64,000 nucleotides of DNA from Catenovulum sp052056295. Lineage in GTDB: Bacteria; Pseudomonadota; Gammaproteobacteria; Enterobacterales; Alteromonadaceae. The notes below the pieces were generated by a model. It saw nothing but the letters and a program-made list of their open reading frames with translations. It was not told where the DNA came from and did no database searches. The DNA lies in the NCBI RefSeq assembly GCF_052056295.1, contig NZ_CP182493.1, forward strand, positions 186,001 to 250,000. The letters run 5' to 3'. Position numbers and translations under genes: made by a program. This document shows positions 44,021 through 53,969 of this stretch, in pieces (positions within the stretch are counted from its first letter, which is position 1; every line of letters begins with the position of its first letter).

Positions 44021-45205
44021 CTAGCTCTGGCTTTTGCTTAAAGTTTGCAAGCCAATTTCTAATGCCTGTAAGGCTTGGTCGATATCAGCAATGTCATGCA
44101 AAGTATTAATAGTAAAACGAATGCGCGCTTGCCCTTGTGGCACAGTTGGGGGGCGAATCGCTGTTACCCAGATGCCTTGGTTGCGTAATATTTCCGCAAG
44201 CTTTAGCGTATCTTCATTACTGCCAATAACCAAAGGTTTAATTGCACTGAAATTTCCGCCACAAGGCAAATTAATTCCGAGTTTGTTGACACCCTCAACA
44301 AAGCGTAAAACATTCTGTTCAAGCTTCTCGCGTCGCCAATTTTCTTTGCGAATTTTAATAATGGCTTGGCGAGTCACTTCAGCTAATATCGGCGAGAAAG
44401 AAGTGCTAAAAATATATGCACGCGCTTCATTAACTAGGTATTCAATTAACTGTTTTGAGCCTGCGACAAATGCGCCGCTTGTGCCAATCGCTTTACCAAA
44501 AGTTGCGGTGAATATATCTATGTTATTCGCTGATACATTTTGTTTAGCTAAACTTCCCTGACCTTGGTCACCGAAAACACCTATGCCATGTGCATCGTCT
44601 AACATTAAGCCTGTGTTGTCTTGCTCAGCTAACAGTTGGCAAATTGGTTGCAATGGCGCACCATCACCATCCATGCTAAACACACCTTCAGTCACAACTA
44701 ACTTATAGTCGGCTGGTGTTTGCAACCTTTGTTGTAAATGCTCAAGGTCATTGTGTTTAAAACGCAAATTTTTAGCATTGCTTTGCACACCGCCATCTAA
44801 CAATGAAGCATGGTTTAATTTATCTTGAATGATCAGCTGGTTTTGCTCTTTTAGTAAAGTTTTTAATACAGTGCTATTGGCGGAAAAACCACTGTTAAAT
44901 AACAAACAAGCATCAAAACCTAACCAATCACAAATTTCTTCTTCTAACGCTTGATGTGCGGTATGGTGGCCATTGATTAACGGCGAGCCTGTGCTACCAG
45001 ACAAATTATGCTCAAGCGCATTCGTCCACGCAGCTTGCAAACAACCAGACGCCGCAATACCCAAATAATCATTGCCAGAAAAGTTTAAATATCTCTTCTG
45101 GTTATGAATAATAAATTGATTATCGGTTGTGACTGTATTTTTTTGCCGGTAAGCGTGCTGAGCTTGCTTAGCAGCAAGCTCTTGCTCAATATAGCTGGGT
45201 AACAT
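44021..45205 (-). CDS. bioF: 8-amino-7-oxononanoate synthase
   Basis: PLP enzyme joining pimeloyl-ACP and alanine. 394 residues; LNFSGNDYLG-like N-terminus, GSTGSPLINGHHTAH, DDAHGIGVFG, and ATFGKAIGTSGAF with the Schiff-base Lys. Its ATG overlaps the bioB stop by one base (TAATG), suggesting translational coupling. Confidence 0.96.
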   Translation of the reverse strand: MLPSYIEQELAAKQAQHAYRQKNTVTTDNQFIIHNQKRYLNFSGNDYLGIAASGCLQAAWTNALEHNLSGSTGSPLINGHHTAHQALEEEICDWLGFDACLLFNSGFSANSTVLKTLLKEQNQLIIQDKLNHASLLDGGVQSNAKNLRFKHNDLEHLQQRLQTPADYKLVVTEGVFSMDGDGAPLQPICQLLAEQDNTGLMLDDAHGIGVFGDQGQGSLAKQNVSANNIDIFTATFGKAIGTSGAFVAGSKQLIEYLVNEARAYIFSTSFSPILAEVTRQAIIKIRKENWRREKLEQNVLRFVEGVNKLGINLPCGGNFSAIKPLVIGSNEDTLKLAEILRNQGIWVTAIRPPTVPQGQARIRFTINTLHDIADIDQALQALEIGLQTLSKSQS

Positions 45206-46248
45206 TAAACAGCAGCGTTATAAAACTGTGGCGTTTGTTGGCTTTCAGCAACCGCTTCAGATATGGCTTGTTCTGTTACTTCGTCAGAATAACCTTGGCG
45301 TTTTTCTGGTTGAATACCTAATTTAGCAAACAATTGCATATCGGTATTGGCTTCTGGGTTTTCAGTGGTTAATAGTTTTTCACCGTAGAAAATACTATTA
45401 GCGCCAGCAAAGAAACACATAGCCTGCATTTGTTCATTCATTTCAGTACGACCAGCAGATAAACGCACATGCGATTTAGGCATTAAAATACGCGCTACCG
45501 CTATGGTACGGACAAATTCAAAATGGTCAAAATCTTCCAAGTCTGCAAATGGTGTACCTTCAACACGTACCAACATGTTAATTGGGACGCTGTCAGGGTG
45601 TTGTTCTAAGTTAGCTAAGCTTTTTAACAAACCGGCACGGTCTTTAGACTCTTCGCCCATACCAACAATGCCGCCACTACAGACTTTCATGCCTGATGCA
45701 CGCACATTTTCTAAAGTGTCTAATCTGTCTTGGAAAGTACGAGTGGTGATAATATCACCGTAGAATTCTTGGGAAGTGTCTAGGTTATGGTTGTAATAAT
45801 CTAAACCTGCTTGTTGTAAGGTAATCGCTTGTTCACGGGTTAACATGCCAAGTGTCATACAAGTTTCCATACCCATTTCGCGCACACCTTTAATCATTTC
45901 AACTATGTAAGGGATATCGCGATCTTTTGGGTTACGCCACGCAGCGCCCATACAAAAACGTGTAGAGCCATTTTGCTTTGCAAGCTTAGCCGTTTCTAAT
46001 ACCTTTTGTACTTCCATTAACTTTTCTTTATGTAGGCCGGTATCGTAACGTGCACTTTGTGGGCAGTATTTACAATCTTCTGGGCATGCACCTGTTTTAA
46101 TCGACAATAAAGTACTTACTTGCACTTCATTTGGATTAAAGTGTTGGCGATGTACGCTCTGGGCTTTAAACAATAAGTCGTTAAATGGTAAATCAAATAA
46201 GGCTTGAATTTCTTCAGTTGTCCAATCGTGGCGTATCTCAGCTTGCAT
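45205..46248 (-). CDS. bioB: Biotin synthase
   Basis: Radical-SAM sulfur insertion into dethiobiotin. 347 residues; GACPEDCKYCPQS carries the CxxxCxxC [4Fe-4S] ligands, plus the YNHNLDTS and SAGRTEMNEQMQ motifs. First gene of the operon, divergent from bioA with the candidate BirA operator in the 100-bp gap. Confidence 0.97.
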   Translation of the reverse strand: MQAEIRHDWTTEEIQALFDLPFNDLLFKAQSVHRQHFNPNEVQVSTLLSIKTGACPEDCKYCPQSARYDTGLHKEKLMEVQKVLETAKLAKQNGSTRFCMGAAWRNPKDRDIPYIVEMIKGVREMGMETCMTLGMLTREQAITLQQAGLDYYNHNLDTSQEFYGDIITTRTFQDRLDTLENVRASGMKVCSGGIVGMGEESKDRAGLLKSLANLEQHPDSVPINMLVRVEGTPFADLEDFDHFEFVRTIAVARILMPKSHVRLSAGRTEMNEQMQAMCFFAGANSIFYGEKLLTTENPEANTDMQLFAKLGIQPEKRQGYSDEVTEQAISEAVAESQQTPQFYNAAV

Positions 46249-46273
46249 GCTCTTTTCTCTAATTGAATTTTGC

Positions 46274-46306
46274 TTGATAGTTTATTTACCTTAGTTACAC
46301 TGTCAA
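46274..46306. promoter_or_regulatory. Candidate BirA operator
   Basis: Inverted repeat TTGATAGTTTA (46274-46284) and TACACTGTCAA (46296-46306), 9 of 11 positions paired across an 11-bp spacer, centred between divergent bioB and bioA. Position and architecture match the biotin operator of Enterobacteria, though the half-site differs from TTGTAAACC. Confidence 0.5.
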
Positions 46307-46348
46307 TCATTCGCTTCATTAAATTTGACATCTGTATAAATATTGAAC

Positions 46349-47644
46349 ATGAGTATTGATTTAGAGTTTGATCGTAAACATATTTGGCACCCATATACCT
46401 CATTAACTAATCCCTTACCCACTTACCCAGTTAAATCCGCCAGTGGCGTAGAAATTAGTTTGGAAACAGGTGAAGTATTGGTTGATGGCATGAGTAGTTG
46501 GTGGGCGGCCGTACATGGTTACAATCACCCAAAACTCAATCAAGCGCTTGTTGAACAAAGCCAACAGATGTCGCATGTTATGTTTGGTGGCTTAACCCAC
46601 CAACCTGCGGTTGATTTATGTAAAAAGTTAGTTGAGTTATCACCTGCTGGACTTGAAAAAGTATTTTTAGCCGATTCAGGCTCTGTCAGTGTAGAAGTGG
46701 CAATGAAAATGGCCATTCAATATTGGCAAAGCGAACACAAAGCTGACAAACATAAGTTTTTAACCGTTAGAAATGGTTACCACGGTGATACCTTTGCAGC
46801 AATGTCGGTGTGCGATCCAGTCAACGGCATGCACACACTGTTTAGTAAAACCATCAATCAGCATTTGTTTGCCAGCGCGCCTAGCCCTATATTCCCAAAA
46901 AATAAAAATGAGTTAGATAAAGCAGATTTTGATCAAGCGCATTTGGCTGAAATAACTCAGTTATTAGAAACTAACCACCATAATATCGCGGCGATTATTA
47001 TCGAGCCTATTGTGCAAGGTGCTGGTGGCATGCGTTTTTATCATCCGCAATATTTAACAGCTTTGCGCAAGCTTGCTAATCAACACAATGTATTATTAAT
47101 TGTCGATGAAATAGCCACTGGTTTTGGCCGTACAGGCAAAATGTTTGCTTGTGAATGGGCGGAGATTACCCCTGACATTATGTGTGTTGGCAAAGCCATT
47201 ACCGGTGGTTATATGACGTTGGCCGCAACTTTAACCACAACAAAAGTCGCCGAACAAATTTGTAATGGTCAGGCAGGTGTATTTATGCACGGCCCTACTT
47301 TTATGGGTAATCCACTTGCTTGTTCAGTTGCCAATGCATCACTTGACTTACTCATTGAAAATAACTGGCAGCAGCAAGTGGCCAATATCGAAACTTGGTT
47401 AAACCAGTATTTACAGCCTATCGCTGATTTTACCCAAGTTGCTGATGTACGGGTATTAGGCGCAATTGGAGTCGTAGAACTTAAAGAGCCTGTAGCTATG
47501 GAGCAAATACAAGCCTTTTTTGTAAAACAAGGTGTGTGGATCAGACCTTTTGGTACTCGCGTATATTTAATGCCGCCGTTTATTAGTGAAGAAAAGCATA
47601 TTAGAAAGTTAGCAGGCGCGATTGAAGCTTGGTTAAAGAAATAA
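46349..47644 (+). CDS. bioA: Adenosylmethionine-8-amino-7-oxononanoate aminotransferase
   Basis: Transfers the amino group of SAM to KAPA, making DAPA. 431 residues from the ATG at 46349 (an in-frame TTG two codons upstream has no ribosome binding site). HIWHPYTS, SSWWAAVHGYN, YHGDTFAAMSV, DEIATGFGRTG, and Lys in GKAITGGYMTLA for PLP. Divergent from bioBFCD. Confidence 0.97.
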   Translation: MSIDLEFDRKHIWHPYTSLTNPLPTYPVKSASGVEISLETGEVLVDGMSSWWAAVHGYNHPKLNQALVEQSQQMSHVMFGGLTHQPAVDLCKKLVELSPAGLEKVFLADSGSVSVEVAMKMAIQYWQSEHKADKHKFLTVRNGYHGDTFAAMSVCDPVNGMHTLFSKTINQHLFASAPSPIFPKNKNELDKADFDQAHLAEITQLLETNHHNIAAIIIEPIVQGAGGMRFYHPQYLTALRKLANQHNVLLIVDEIATGFGRTGKMFACEWAEITPDIMCVGKAITGGYMTLAATLTTTKVAEQICNGQAGVFMHGPTFMGNPLACSVANASLDLLIENNWQQQVANIETWLNQYLQPIADFTQVADVRVLGAIGVVELKEPVAMEQIQAFFVKQGVWIRPFGTRVYLMPPFISEEKHIRKLAGAIEAWLKK

Positions 47645-47645
47645 C

Positions 47646-48044
47646 TTAAAACTGCGGCAGTATTTGCAGATACACATATAATACAGCCGCAACAGCAACT
47701 ACTAATAATACAGCTAAATTGTAATGAAAGTGATCTCCTTTACGTTTCATTCTTTTTAAGTTAATCAACATAGCAATTAGGGTGATGGCGCAGCAGATGA
47801 GTAATTGCCAGAATAAAAATTCAGTCCACTGCTCTACCCAGTCTAATCTATACTCATCTTCTATTTTTTTATACTTAGCATAGCCAGTCAATTTTTCTGG
47901 CCGTGCCAACCTAAACCACACCATGGCCATAATAAAACTCAGCCAAGCGAGTAAATTAGTTGCCCAAATCGCTTTAATTAAGCCATCAGCGCCTTTTCTT
48001 CGTTCATTTTGAACAAAATTAGTGTCTTTTTGCTTGTTTCTCAT
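47646..48044 (-). CDS. Small integral membrane protein, unknown function
   Basis: 132 residues, ATG start. Three hydrophobic segments (about residues 26-46, 75-95, 108-128) with basic loops. The stop is one base from the bioA stop (convergent) and the start faces asnS. No cassette features here; probably a conserved lineage-specific membrane protein. Confidence 0.75.
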   Translation of the reverse strand: MRNKQKDTNFVQNERRKGADGLIKAIWATNLLAWLSFIMAMVWFRLARPEKLTGYAKYKKIEDEYRLDWVEQWTEFLFWQLLICCAITLIAMLINLKRMKRKGDHFHYNLAVLLVVAVAAVLYVYLQILPQF

Positions 48045-48110
48045 ATTGGCTTTAGTAACATATCGCTCTTTATAACAATAGAAGATTTATTTAGCCGGAG
48101 CAAAATTGAC

Positions 48111-49505
48111 ATGAGTCACGCTGCAATCAGTGATGTATTAGCGGGTAAATACCCATTAAATGAAACTCTAACCATTAAAGGCTGGGTTCGTACCGTTCGT
48201 TCAAATCCAAATTTTGCTTTTATCAATTTACATGATGGCTCTTGTTTCGACCCTATTCAGGTTATTGCCGACAGCGCTTTAGCAAACTATAGCGAAATCG
48301 CAAAATTAACAACCAGTTGTTCACTTGCAATTACTGGTACTTTGGTTGAATCAGCAGGTAAAGGCCAGAGTTTTGAAATTCAAGCAACTGAAGTTGAGAT
48401 TATCGGCTTAGTTGAAGATCCAGATACTTACCCTATGGCACCTAAACGCCACTCGGTAGAATATTTACGTGAGCACGCACATTTGCGTCCGCGCACTAAC
48501 TTAATCGGTGCGGTTACTCGTGTACGTAACTGTTTAGCACAAGCAATTCACAGATACTTCCACGAAAATGGTTTCCAATGGATAGCAACACCAATCATCA
48601 CAGCATCTGACTGTGAAGGCGCTGGTGAAATGTTCCGCGTATCAACTTTAGATGCGGTTAACCCACCAATGACAGATAAAGGTGAAGTAGATTACAGCGA
48701 AGACTTTTTCGGTAAAGAAGCTTTCTTAACTGTCTCTGGTCAGCTAAATGTTGAAACCTACTGCTGCGCTTTATCTAAAGTTTATACTTTTGGCCCAACT
48801 TTCCGTGCAGAAAATTCAAATACCAGCCGTCACTTAGCTGAGTTTTGGATGGTAGAGCCTGAAATTGCTTTTGCGGATTTAGCAACAGTGGCTTCATGTG
48901 CTGAAGATATGCTGAAGTATGTGTTTAAAGCTGTATTAGCAGAGCGTTTAGACGATTTAGAGTTTTTCGACCAGCGTGTACAAAAAGGTGTGGTTGAGCG
49001 CTTAAAAACTTTAAGTGAATCAGAATTCGTTCGTATGGATTACACAGATGCTATCGACATCTTGTTAAAATCAGGTCAAAAATTTGAATTCCCTGTTGAA
49101 TGGGGTATAGATTTATCATCTGAACACGAGCGTTATTTAGCTGAAAAACACGTAGGTGGCCCAGTTATTTTACAAAACTACCCGAAAGACATTAAAGCTT
49201 TCTACATGCGTTTAAATGACGATGGTAAAACTGTTGCAGCTATGGACGTATTAGCACCTGGCATAGGTGAAATTATTGGTGGTAGCCAGCGTGAAGACCG
49301 TTTGGATATTTTAGATGCGCGAATGCACGAAGTTGACTTAAACCCAGAAGATTACTACTGGTATCGTGATTTACGCCGCTATGGTTCTGTACCGCACGGT
49401 GGTTTTGGTTTAGGTTTTGAGCGTTTAGTTGCTTATGTAACTGGCGTACAAAACGTGCGTGACGTTATCCCATTCCCGCGTGCGCCAAAAACCGCAGCCT
49501 TCTAA
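48111..49505 (+). CDS. asnS: Asparaginyl-tRNA synthetase
   Basis: Class IIb aminoacyl-tRNA synthetase charging tRNA-Asn. 464 residues from the ATG at 48111 (GGAG upstream), matching the roughly 466 usual. OB-fold anticodon-binding domain (residues about 18-105, GWVRTVRSNPNFAFINL), motif 2 FRAENSNTSRHLAEFWMVE, and C-terminal motif 3 GGFGLGFERLV. The longer open frame upstream lacks family similarity. Confidence 0.97.
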   Translation: MSHAAISDVLAGKYPLNETLTIKGWVRTVRSNPNFAFINLHDGSCFDPIQVIADSALANYSEIAKLTTSCSLAITGTLVESAGKGQSFEIQATEVEIIGLVEDPDTYPMAPKRHSVEYLREHAHLRPRTNLIGAVTRVRNCLAQAIHRYFHENGFQWIATPIITASDCEGAGEMFRVSTLDAVNPPMTDKGEVDYSEDFFGKEAFLTVSGQLNVETYCCALSKVYTFGPTFRAENSNTSRHLAEFWMVEPEIAFADLATVASCAEDMLKYVFKAVLAERLDDLEFFDQRVQKGVVERLKTLSESEFVRMDYTDAIDILLKSGQKFEFPVEWGIDLSSEHERYLAEKHVGGPVILQNYPKDIKAFYMRLNDDGKTVAAMDVLAPGIGEIIGGSQREDRLDILDARMHEVDLNPEDYYWYRDLRRYGSVPHGGFGLGFERLVAYVTGVQNVRDVIPFPRAPKTAAF

Positions 49506-49533
49506 TTAGACAGCTGATTTTAGCTATTGATAT

Positions 49534-49558
49534 AAAGGTGCCAATTGGCACCTTTTTT
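49534..49558 (+). terminator. Terminator after asnS
   Basis: AAAGGTGCC-AATT-GGCACC hairpin followed by T6. Confidence 0.88.
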
Positions 49559-49755
49559 ATTGTTAATAACATCTCACCACACATTTCCCAGACTCCCTGT
49601 TAACTACCTCCGAACTAACTGTTAGCTTACTCAAAACTTTTTCATATCCTTTACATTTAGCGCTTGAAGTATTAGTAATACTTTATTACCATATTGAAAG
49701 TTAAAATCTCGTTAAGGTTTTTAACAGATATTAAAAGTTTAAATTGAGGTTAGTC

Positions 49756-50646
49756 GTGAAAAATTTACATGTAAAAATGGTTTTATTAGCAGTGCAGGCA
49801 ACATTGCTATTCGTTTTTGCATGGTTTAGTGCCAATGTTTCGGCCAAAACCATAGAAATAAAACATAACAAAGTTGCTGGTATTGGTGCTAAAGAAGAGT
49901 ATCAATTTGGTTTGTTAAAGCTAGCGTTAAGCTATGATAAAGAAAACAGTTATAACTTTGTTGAATCAAGTCGATTCTTGCCACAAATCACTATGATTGA
50001 GCAGATTAAATCAGGTCAACTTGATGTTGCTTGGACCGGCACCTCTAACGAGTTAGAGCAACAGTTAATGCCGATCCGCATTCCGCTATATAAAGGTTTG
50101 TTAGGTCATAGAATTTTTATTATTCGCCAAGGTGATCAAGCAAGATTTGATCAAATAAACACCTTCGAACAATTAAAAACCTTTACCGCTGCACAAGAGC
50201 GCACTTGGGCAGATACCACAATATTACGCAGTGCTGGCATACCCGTAATAGGTACGCGCAGATATGAAAACTTATTCTATATGTTAGAAGGTGGGCGTTA
50301 CGATTATTTCCCACGAGGTGTGCATGAGCCTTGGTCGGAAATAAGTGCACGCCCTCACCTGCCATTAACCGTTGAAAAACACATATTGGTTAAATATCCA
50401 ATGCCAGCGTATTTATTTGTAAATAAAAACAATGTTGCCTTGGCAAACAAAATTAACGACGGCCTGATGCAAGCTATTGAAGATGGCAGCTTTAACGACT
50501 ACTTTTTTAGTAACCCTATGATTAAAGATGTAATTGCTAAAGCTAATTTAACAGACCGTGTCATGTTTGAAATTAACAATCCAAATATACCTAGCAGTAC
50601 CCCGTTTGATGATAAAAGACTTTGGTTAGATATTAACGAGCTATAA
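49756..50646 (+). CDS. Periplasmic solute-binding-like protein
   Basis: 296 residues from a GTG with GAGGT five bases upstream (the longest frame begins at a TTG without one). Signal peptide about residues 1-30 ending ANVSAK. The remainder has the two-lobe arrangement of family 3 solute-binding domains (EQIKSGQLDVAWTGTSNE; YENLFYMLEGGRYDYFPRG). No transporter genes adjoin, so it may be a sensor or orphan protein. Followed after 9 bp by galM, likely co-transcribed. Confidence 0.75.
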   Translation: MKNLHVKMVLLAVQATLLFVFAWFSANVSAKTIEIKHNKVAGIGAKEEYQFGLLKLALSYDKENSYNFVESSRFLPQITMIEQIKSGQLDVAWTGTSNELEQQLMPIRIPLYKGLLGHRIFIIRQGDQARFDQINTFEQLKTFTAAQERTWADTTILRSAGIPVIGTRRYENLFYMLEGGRYDYFPRGVHEPWSEISARPHLPLTVEKHILVKYPMPAYLFVNKNNVALANKINDGLMQAIEDGSFNDYFFSNPMIKDVIAKANLTDRVMFEINNPNIPSSTPFDDKRLWLDINEL

Positions 50647-50655
50647 GGAATACAA

Positions 50656-51816
50656 ATGAAAGTGCTAAACAAACAGAATTTAAAATTATTGCCAATTTTA
50701 TCGGCGTTATTGGTTGGCTGTAATGCGACTGATTCAAAAACAGCTGCTACTGCAGTTCAGGGTCCTATGAATATTAAATCTAGTTATTACGCAACTCTGC
50801 CTAATGGTGAAGTTGTAAATGAATATACCTTAACCAGTGATGCGGGTTTAGAAGTATCAATTATTAGCTACGGCGGTATTATTACCTCACTTAAAGCACC
50901 AGACCGCAACGGTAAATTAGCCGATGTTGTATTAGGTTACGATTCTATTGATGGTTATTTAACTGATACTAATTACTTTGGAGCGTTAATTGGCCGCTAC
51001 GGCAACCGTATTGGTAAAGGTCAATTTGCTATTGATGGGGTTAAATACCAATTAGACACCAACAATGGTGAAAATCATTTACACGGTGGTCATCAAGGTT
51101 ACGACAGCAAAAACTGGGCGGTAACCCCTTATGAAGCCGACGGTCATGTTGGCTTAAAAATGCAATTAATTAGCCCAGATGGCGACGGTGGTTTCCCAGG
51201 TAACGCAGCTATTCAAGTTGATTATCGTTTAGTTGGTAATGAATTAGTGATGGATTACAAAGCCACTGCCGATAAAAAAACCCATATTAATTTAACTCAA
51301 CACAGCTATTTTAACTTAGCTGGCGAAGGTGATATTTTAGATCACAAATTAACCATCCCAGCTCAATATATTACCCCTGTGGATGCGGGTTTGATCCCAA
51401 CTGGTGAATTTATGCCAGTACAAGGCACGCCGTTTGATTTCACTTCAGCTAAGGCTATCGGTAAAGAAATCAATGCTAAAGATCAACAACTAGAATATGG
51501 TTTAGGTTACGACCATAACTGGGTGTTGAACAAAGAGCATACGGGTGAATTTAAATTATCAGCCAAACTAGAGCATGAAAAATCAGGCCGTGTATTAGAA
51601 ATTTATTCTTCTGAGCCTGCAATTCAGTTCTACTCAGGTAACTTCTTAAACGGCACAGCTAAAGGCAAAGGCCGTACGTTTGAACATAGAACGGGTTTAT
51701 GTTTAGAGCCACAACATTTCCCAGACAGCCCTAACAAACCACACTTCCCTTCTACTCAAGTTAATCCGGGTGAAGTGTACCAAATGAAAATGAGCTTTAA
51801 GTTTTCAACTAACTAA
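50656..51816 (+). CDS. galM: Aldose 1-epimerase, lipoprotein form
   Basis: Interconverts alpha and beta anomers of hexoses. 386 residues; an N-terminal lipoprotein signal with lipobox LLVGC (Cys22) is added before the GalM domain, placing the enzyme in the envelope. Family motifs GRYGNRIGKG, NGENHLHGG (catalytic His), LTQHSYFNLAGEGD (second His) and GLCLEPQHFPDSPN (catalytic Glu). Lies between the binding-like protein and GH97. Confidence 0.95.
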   Translation: MKVLNKQNLKLLPILSALLVGCNATDSKTAATAVQGPMNIKSSYYATLPNGEVVNEYTLTSDAGLEVSIISYGGIITSLKAPDRNGKLADVVLGYDSIDGYLTDTNYFGALIGRYGNRIGKGQFAIDGVKYQLDTNNGENHLHGGHQGYDSKNWAVTPYEADGHVGLKMQLISPDGDGGFPGNAAIQVDYRLVGNELVMDYKATADKKTHINLTQHSYFNLAGEGDILDHKLTIPAQYITPVDAGLIPTGEFMPVQGTPFDFTSAKAIGKEINAKDQQLEYGLGYDHNWVLNKEHTGEFKLSAKLEHEKSGRVLEIYSSEPAIQFYSGNFLNGTAKGKGRTFEHRTGLCLEPQHFPDSPNKPHFPSTQVNPGEVYQMKMSFKFSTN

Positions 51817-51842
51817 GCTTAAAGAATTCAACAAAATTTAGA

Positions 51843-51863
51843 AACGGGCGCAAGCCCGTTTTT
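51843..51863 (+). terminator. Terminator after galM
   Basis: AACGGGC-GCAA-GCCCGTT hairpin followed by T-rich tract. Confidence 0.85.
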
Positions 51864-51918
51864 ATTGTCAGCCGCTTATAAAACATAATATTAAAGCAAA
51901 CAAATCAAAGAGATAGAT

Positions 51919-53898
51919 ATGACTAATAAAATCAAACTATCAGCCATCACGCTGGCGTTAACAGCCGTGTTATCGGCTTGTGGCAGCAACACTGCACAGC
52001 AAATTTCCATTGAAAGTCCAAACAAAAACATCAAAGTAGATGTCAGCCTAAATAAACAAGGTGAAGTGGAATACAGCGTTTATAATCAAGGTCAATTGGT
52101 GCTTGAACCATCCAAGCTTGGGGTTATGCTCGAAGGTTACACTTTCGACAACACACTCACAGTTGCGAACAAATCAAAAGCAACAATTTATCAAGATAAC
52201 TACAGCTTATTATCTGCAAAAAAACACAATATTGAATACACAGCAACCAGCCAAAGTTTGACCCTAAACAATGCACAAGGCCAACAATTACAAATTACCT
52301 TTAATGTTTCAAACGATGGTGTTGCATTTAAATACTCGATTGAAGGTGAAGCTGAACAAGCTTATCAATTTGTTGATGAGCTCACCGAATTTGATTTAAA
52401 AACAGATGCGAGTGCATTTATTCAACCTATCGCAGTAGCGCAAACTGGTTGGTCAAATACCAATCCAAGTTATGAAGAACACTATTTAATTGATGTGCCA
52501 GTTGATACTAAGTCACCTACAGGTGCAGGTTGGGTATTTCCAGCATTATACAAAACAGACAATACTTGGTTAGCTATCTCTGAAACTGGTATTGATAGAC
52601 ATCATCACGCAAGTCGCCTAGCACCTGAATCACCTGAAGGGGTTTATACAATAGACCAACCTATGGCGGCTGAAGTCTTCACCAATAAAAAATTATTGGC
52701 TAATGGTACTTTCCCGTATCAATCACCATGGCGAATTATTTCTTTAGGTGATTTGGCGACAGTTGCAGAATCAACTTTAGGCACAGATTTAGCCAAAGCC
52801 AATCAGCTAGAAAATATCGATTTTGTTAAGCCAGGTGTATCATCATGGAGTTGGGGTTTATTAAAAGACGATTACACAATTTATTCTGTGCAAAAAGAAT
52901 TTATCGATCACGCTGCAAATATGAACTGGCAATACACACTAGTCGATGCAGATTGGGATAGAAAAATTGGTTTTGAAAAACTGCAACAATTGGCAGATTA
53001 CGCCAAAAGTAAAAATGTTGGATTATTTGTTTGGTATAACTCTTCTGGTGAGTGGAACGAAACACCATATACACCAAGACATAAGTTATTAGACAAAGAT
53101 CAACGACTAGCTGAATTTTCTAAATTAAAGAAAATGGGCATTGCGGGTCTTAAAATTGACTTTTTCGCTGGTGATGGCCAATCTATGATTGATTACTACA
53201 TAGATATCTTAGAAGACGCAGCTGATTTTGAACTTATGATCAACTTCCACGGTGCGACTTTACCTAGAGGATTAAACCGTACCTACCCTAACCTTATGAC
53301 AGTTGAAGCTGTACACGGTTTAGAAATGGTCACCTTCTTCCAAAATTCAGCGGATAAAGCGGCAAGCCATAGTACTGTTTTACCATTTACGCGTAATTTA
53401 TATGATCCAATGGATTACACACCAACAACTTTCAATGAATTAACTGGTGAAATTAAGCGTAAAACCACTAATGCATTGGAGTTAGCACAAGCTGTGTTAT
53501 TTGTATCAGGCGTACAACATATTGTTGAAACACCTGATGGTATGCCTTCTGCGCCATATTATGCGATAGATTTACTCAAACAACTACCAGCCAGTTGGGA
53601 TGATTCTAAATACATTGCAGGCACGCCGGGCAAACTAGCAGTATTTGCACGTAAAAAAGGCAACCTCTGGTATATAGCTGGTATCAATGGTGAAACTACA
53701 GCTAAAGATATTGAGCTAGATTTAAGCTTCCTCGGCAGCAATACAGGACGTATTATTCAGTCAGGCGAAGGTTATGGAAACATGATCATGTTTGATATGC
53801 AAATAGGTGCAAAAACCAAAGTATCATTACAAGGTAACGATGGTTTTGTTATGGTTGTTTCTGAAGGACAACAAGCTCAGACTTTCAAGCAGAAATAA
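51919..53898 (+). CDS. GH97 family alpha-glycosidase, lipoprotein
   Basis: 659 residues; lipoprotein signal with LSAC (Cys about residue 21). A beta-sandwich N-terminal domain, then a TIM barrel with GH97 landmarks: GVSSWSWG, LVDADWD, GLKIDFFAGDGQ, MINFHGATLPRGLNRTYPNLM and EAVHGLE. GH97 contains alpha-glucosidases (SusB type) and alpha-galactosidases; the sequence alone does not settle which. Adjacent GalM would epimerise the released sugar. Confidence 0.92.
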   Translation: MTNKIKLSAITLALTAVLSACGSNTAQQISIESPNKNIKVDVSLNKQGEVEYSVYNQGQLVLEPSKLGVMLEGYTFDNTLTVANKSKATIYQDNYSLLSAKKHNIEYTATSQSLTLNNAQGQQLQITFNVSNDGVAFKYSIEGEAEQAYQFVDELTEFDLKTDASAFIQPIAVAQTGWSNTNPSYEEHYLIDVPVDTKSPTGAGWVFPALYKTDNTWLAISETGIDRHHHASRLAPESPEGVYTIDQPMAAEVFTNKKLLANGTFPYQSPWRIISLGDLATVAESTLGTDLAKANQLENIDFVKPGVSSWSWGLLKDDYTIYSVQKEFIDHAANMNWQYTLVDADWDRKIGFEKLQQLADYAKSKNVGLFVWYNSSGEWNETPYTPRHKLLDKDQRLAEFSKLKKMGIAGLKIDFFAGDGQSMIDYYIDILEDAADFELMINFHGATLPRGLNRTYPNLMTVEAVHGLEMVTFFQNSADKAASHSTVLPFTRNLYDPMDYTPTTFNELTGEIKRKTTNALELAQAVLFVSGVQHIVETPDGMPSAPYYAIDLLKQLPASWDDSKYIAGTPGKLAVFARKKGNLWYIAGINGETTAKDIELDLSFLGSNTGRIIQSGEGYGNMIMFDMQIGAKTKVSLQGNDGFVMVVSEGQQAQTFKQK

Positions 53899-53920
53899 GT
53901 TAGCAATAACTCATAGTATT

Positions 53921-53953
53921 AATAAGACACGGTTGTTTAACCGTGTCTTATTT
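53921..53953. terminator. Bidirectional terminator, GH97 / ihfA
   Basis: AATAAGACACGGTT/AACCGTGTCTTATT long hairpin between convergent genes. Confidence 0.85.
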
Positions 53954-53969
53954 AAAACAAGCTACTAGG

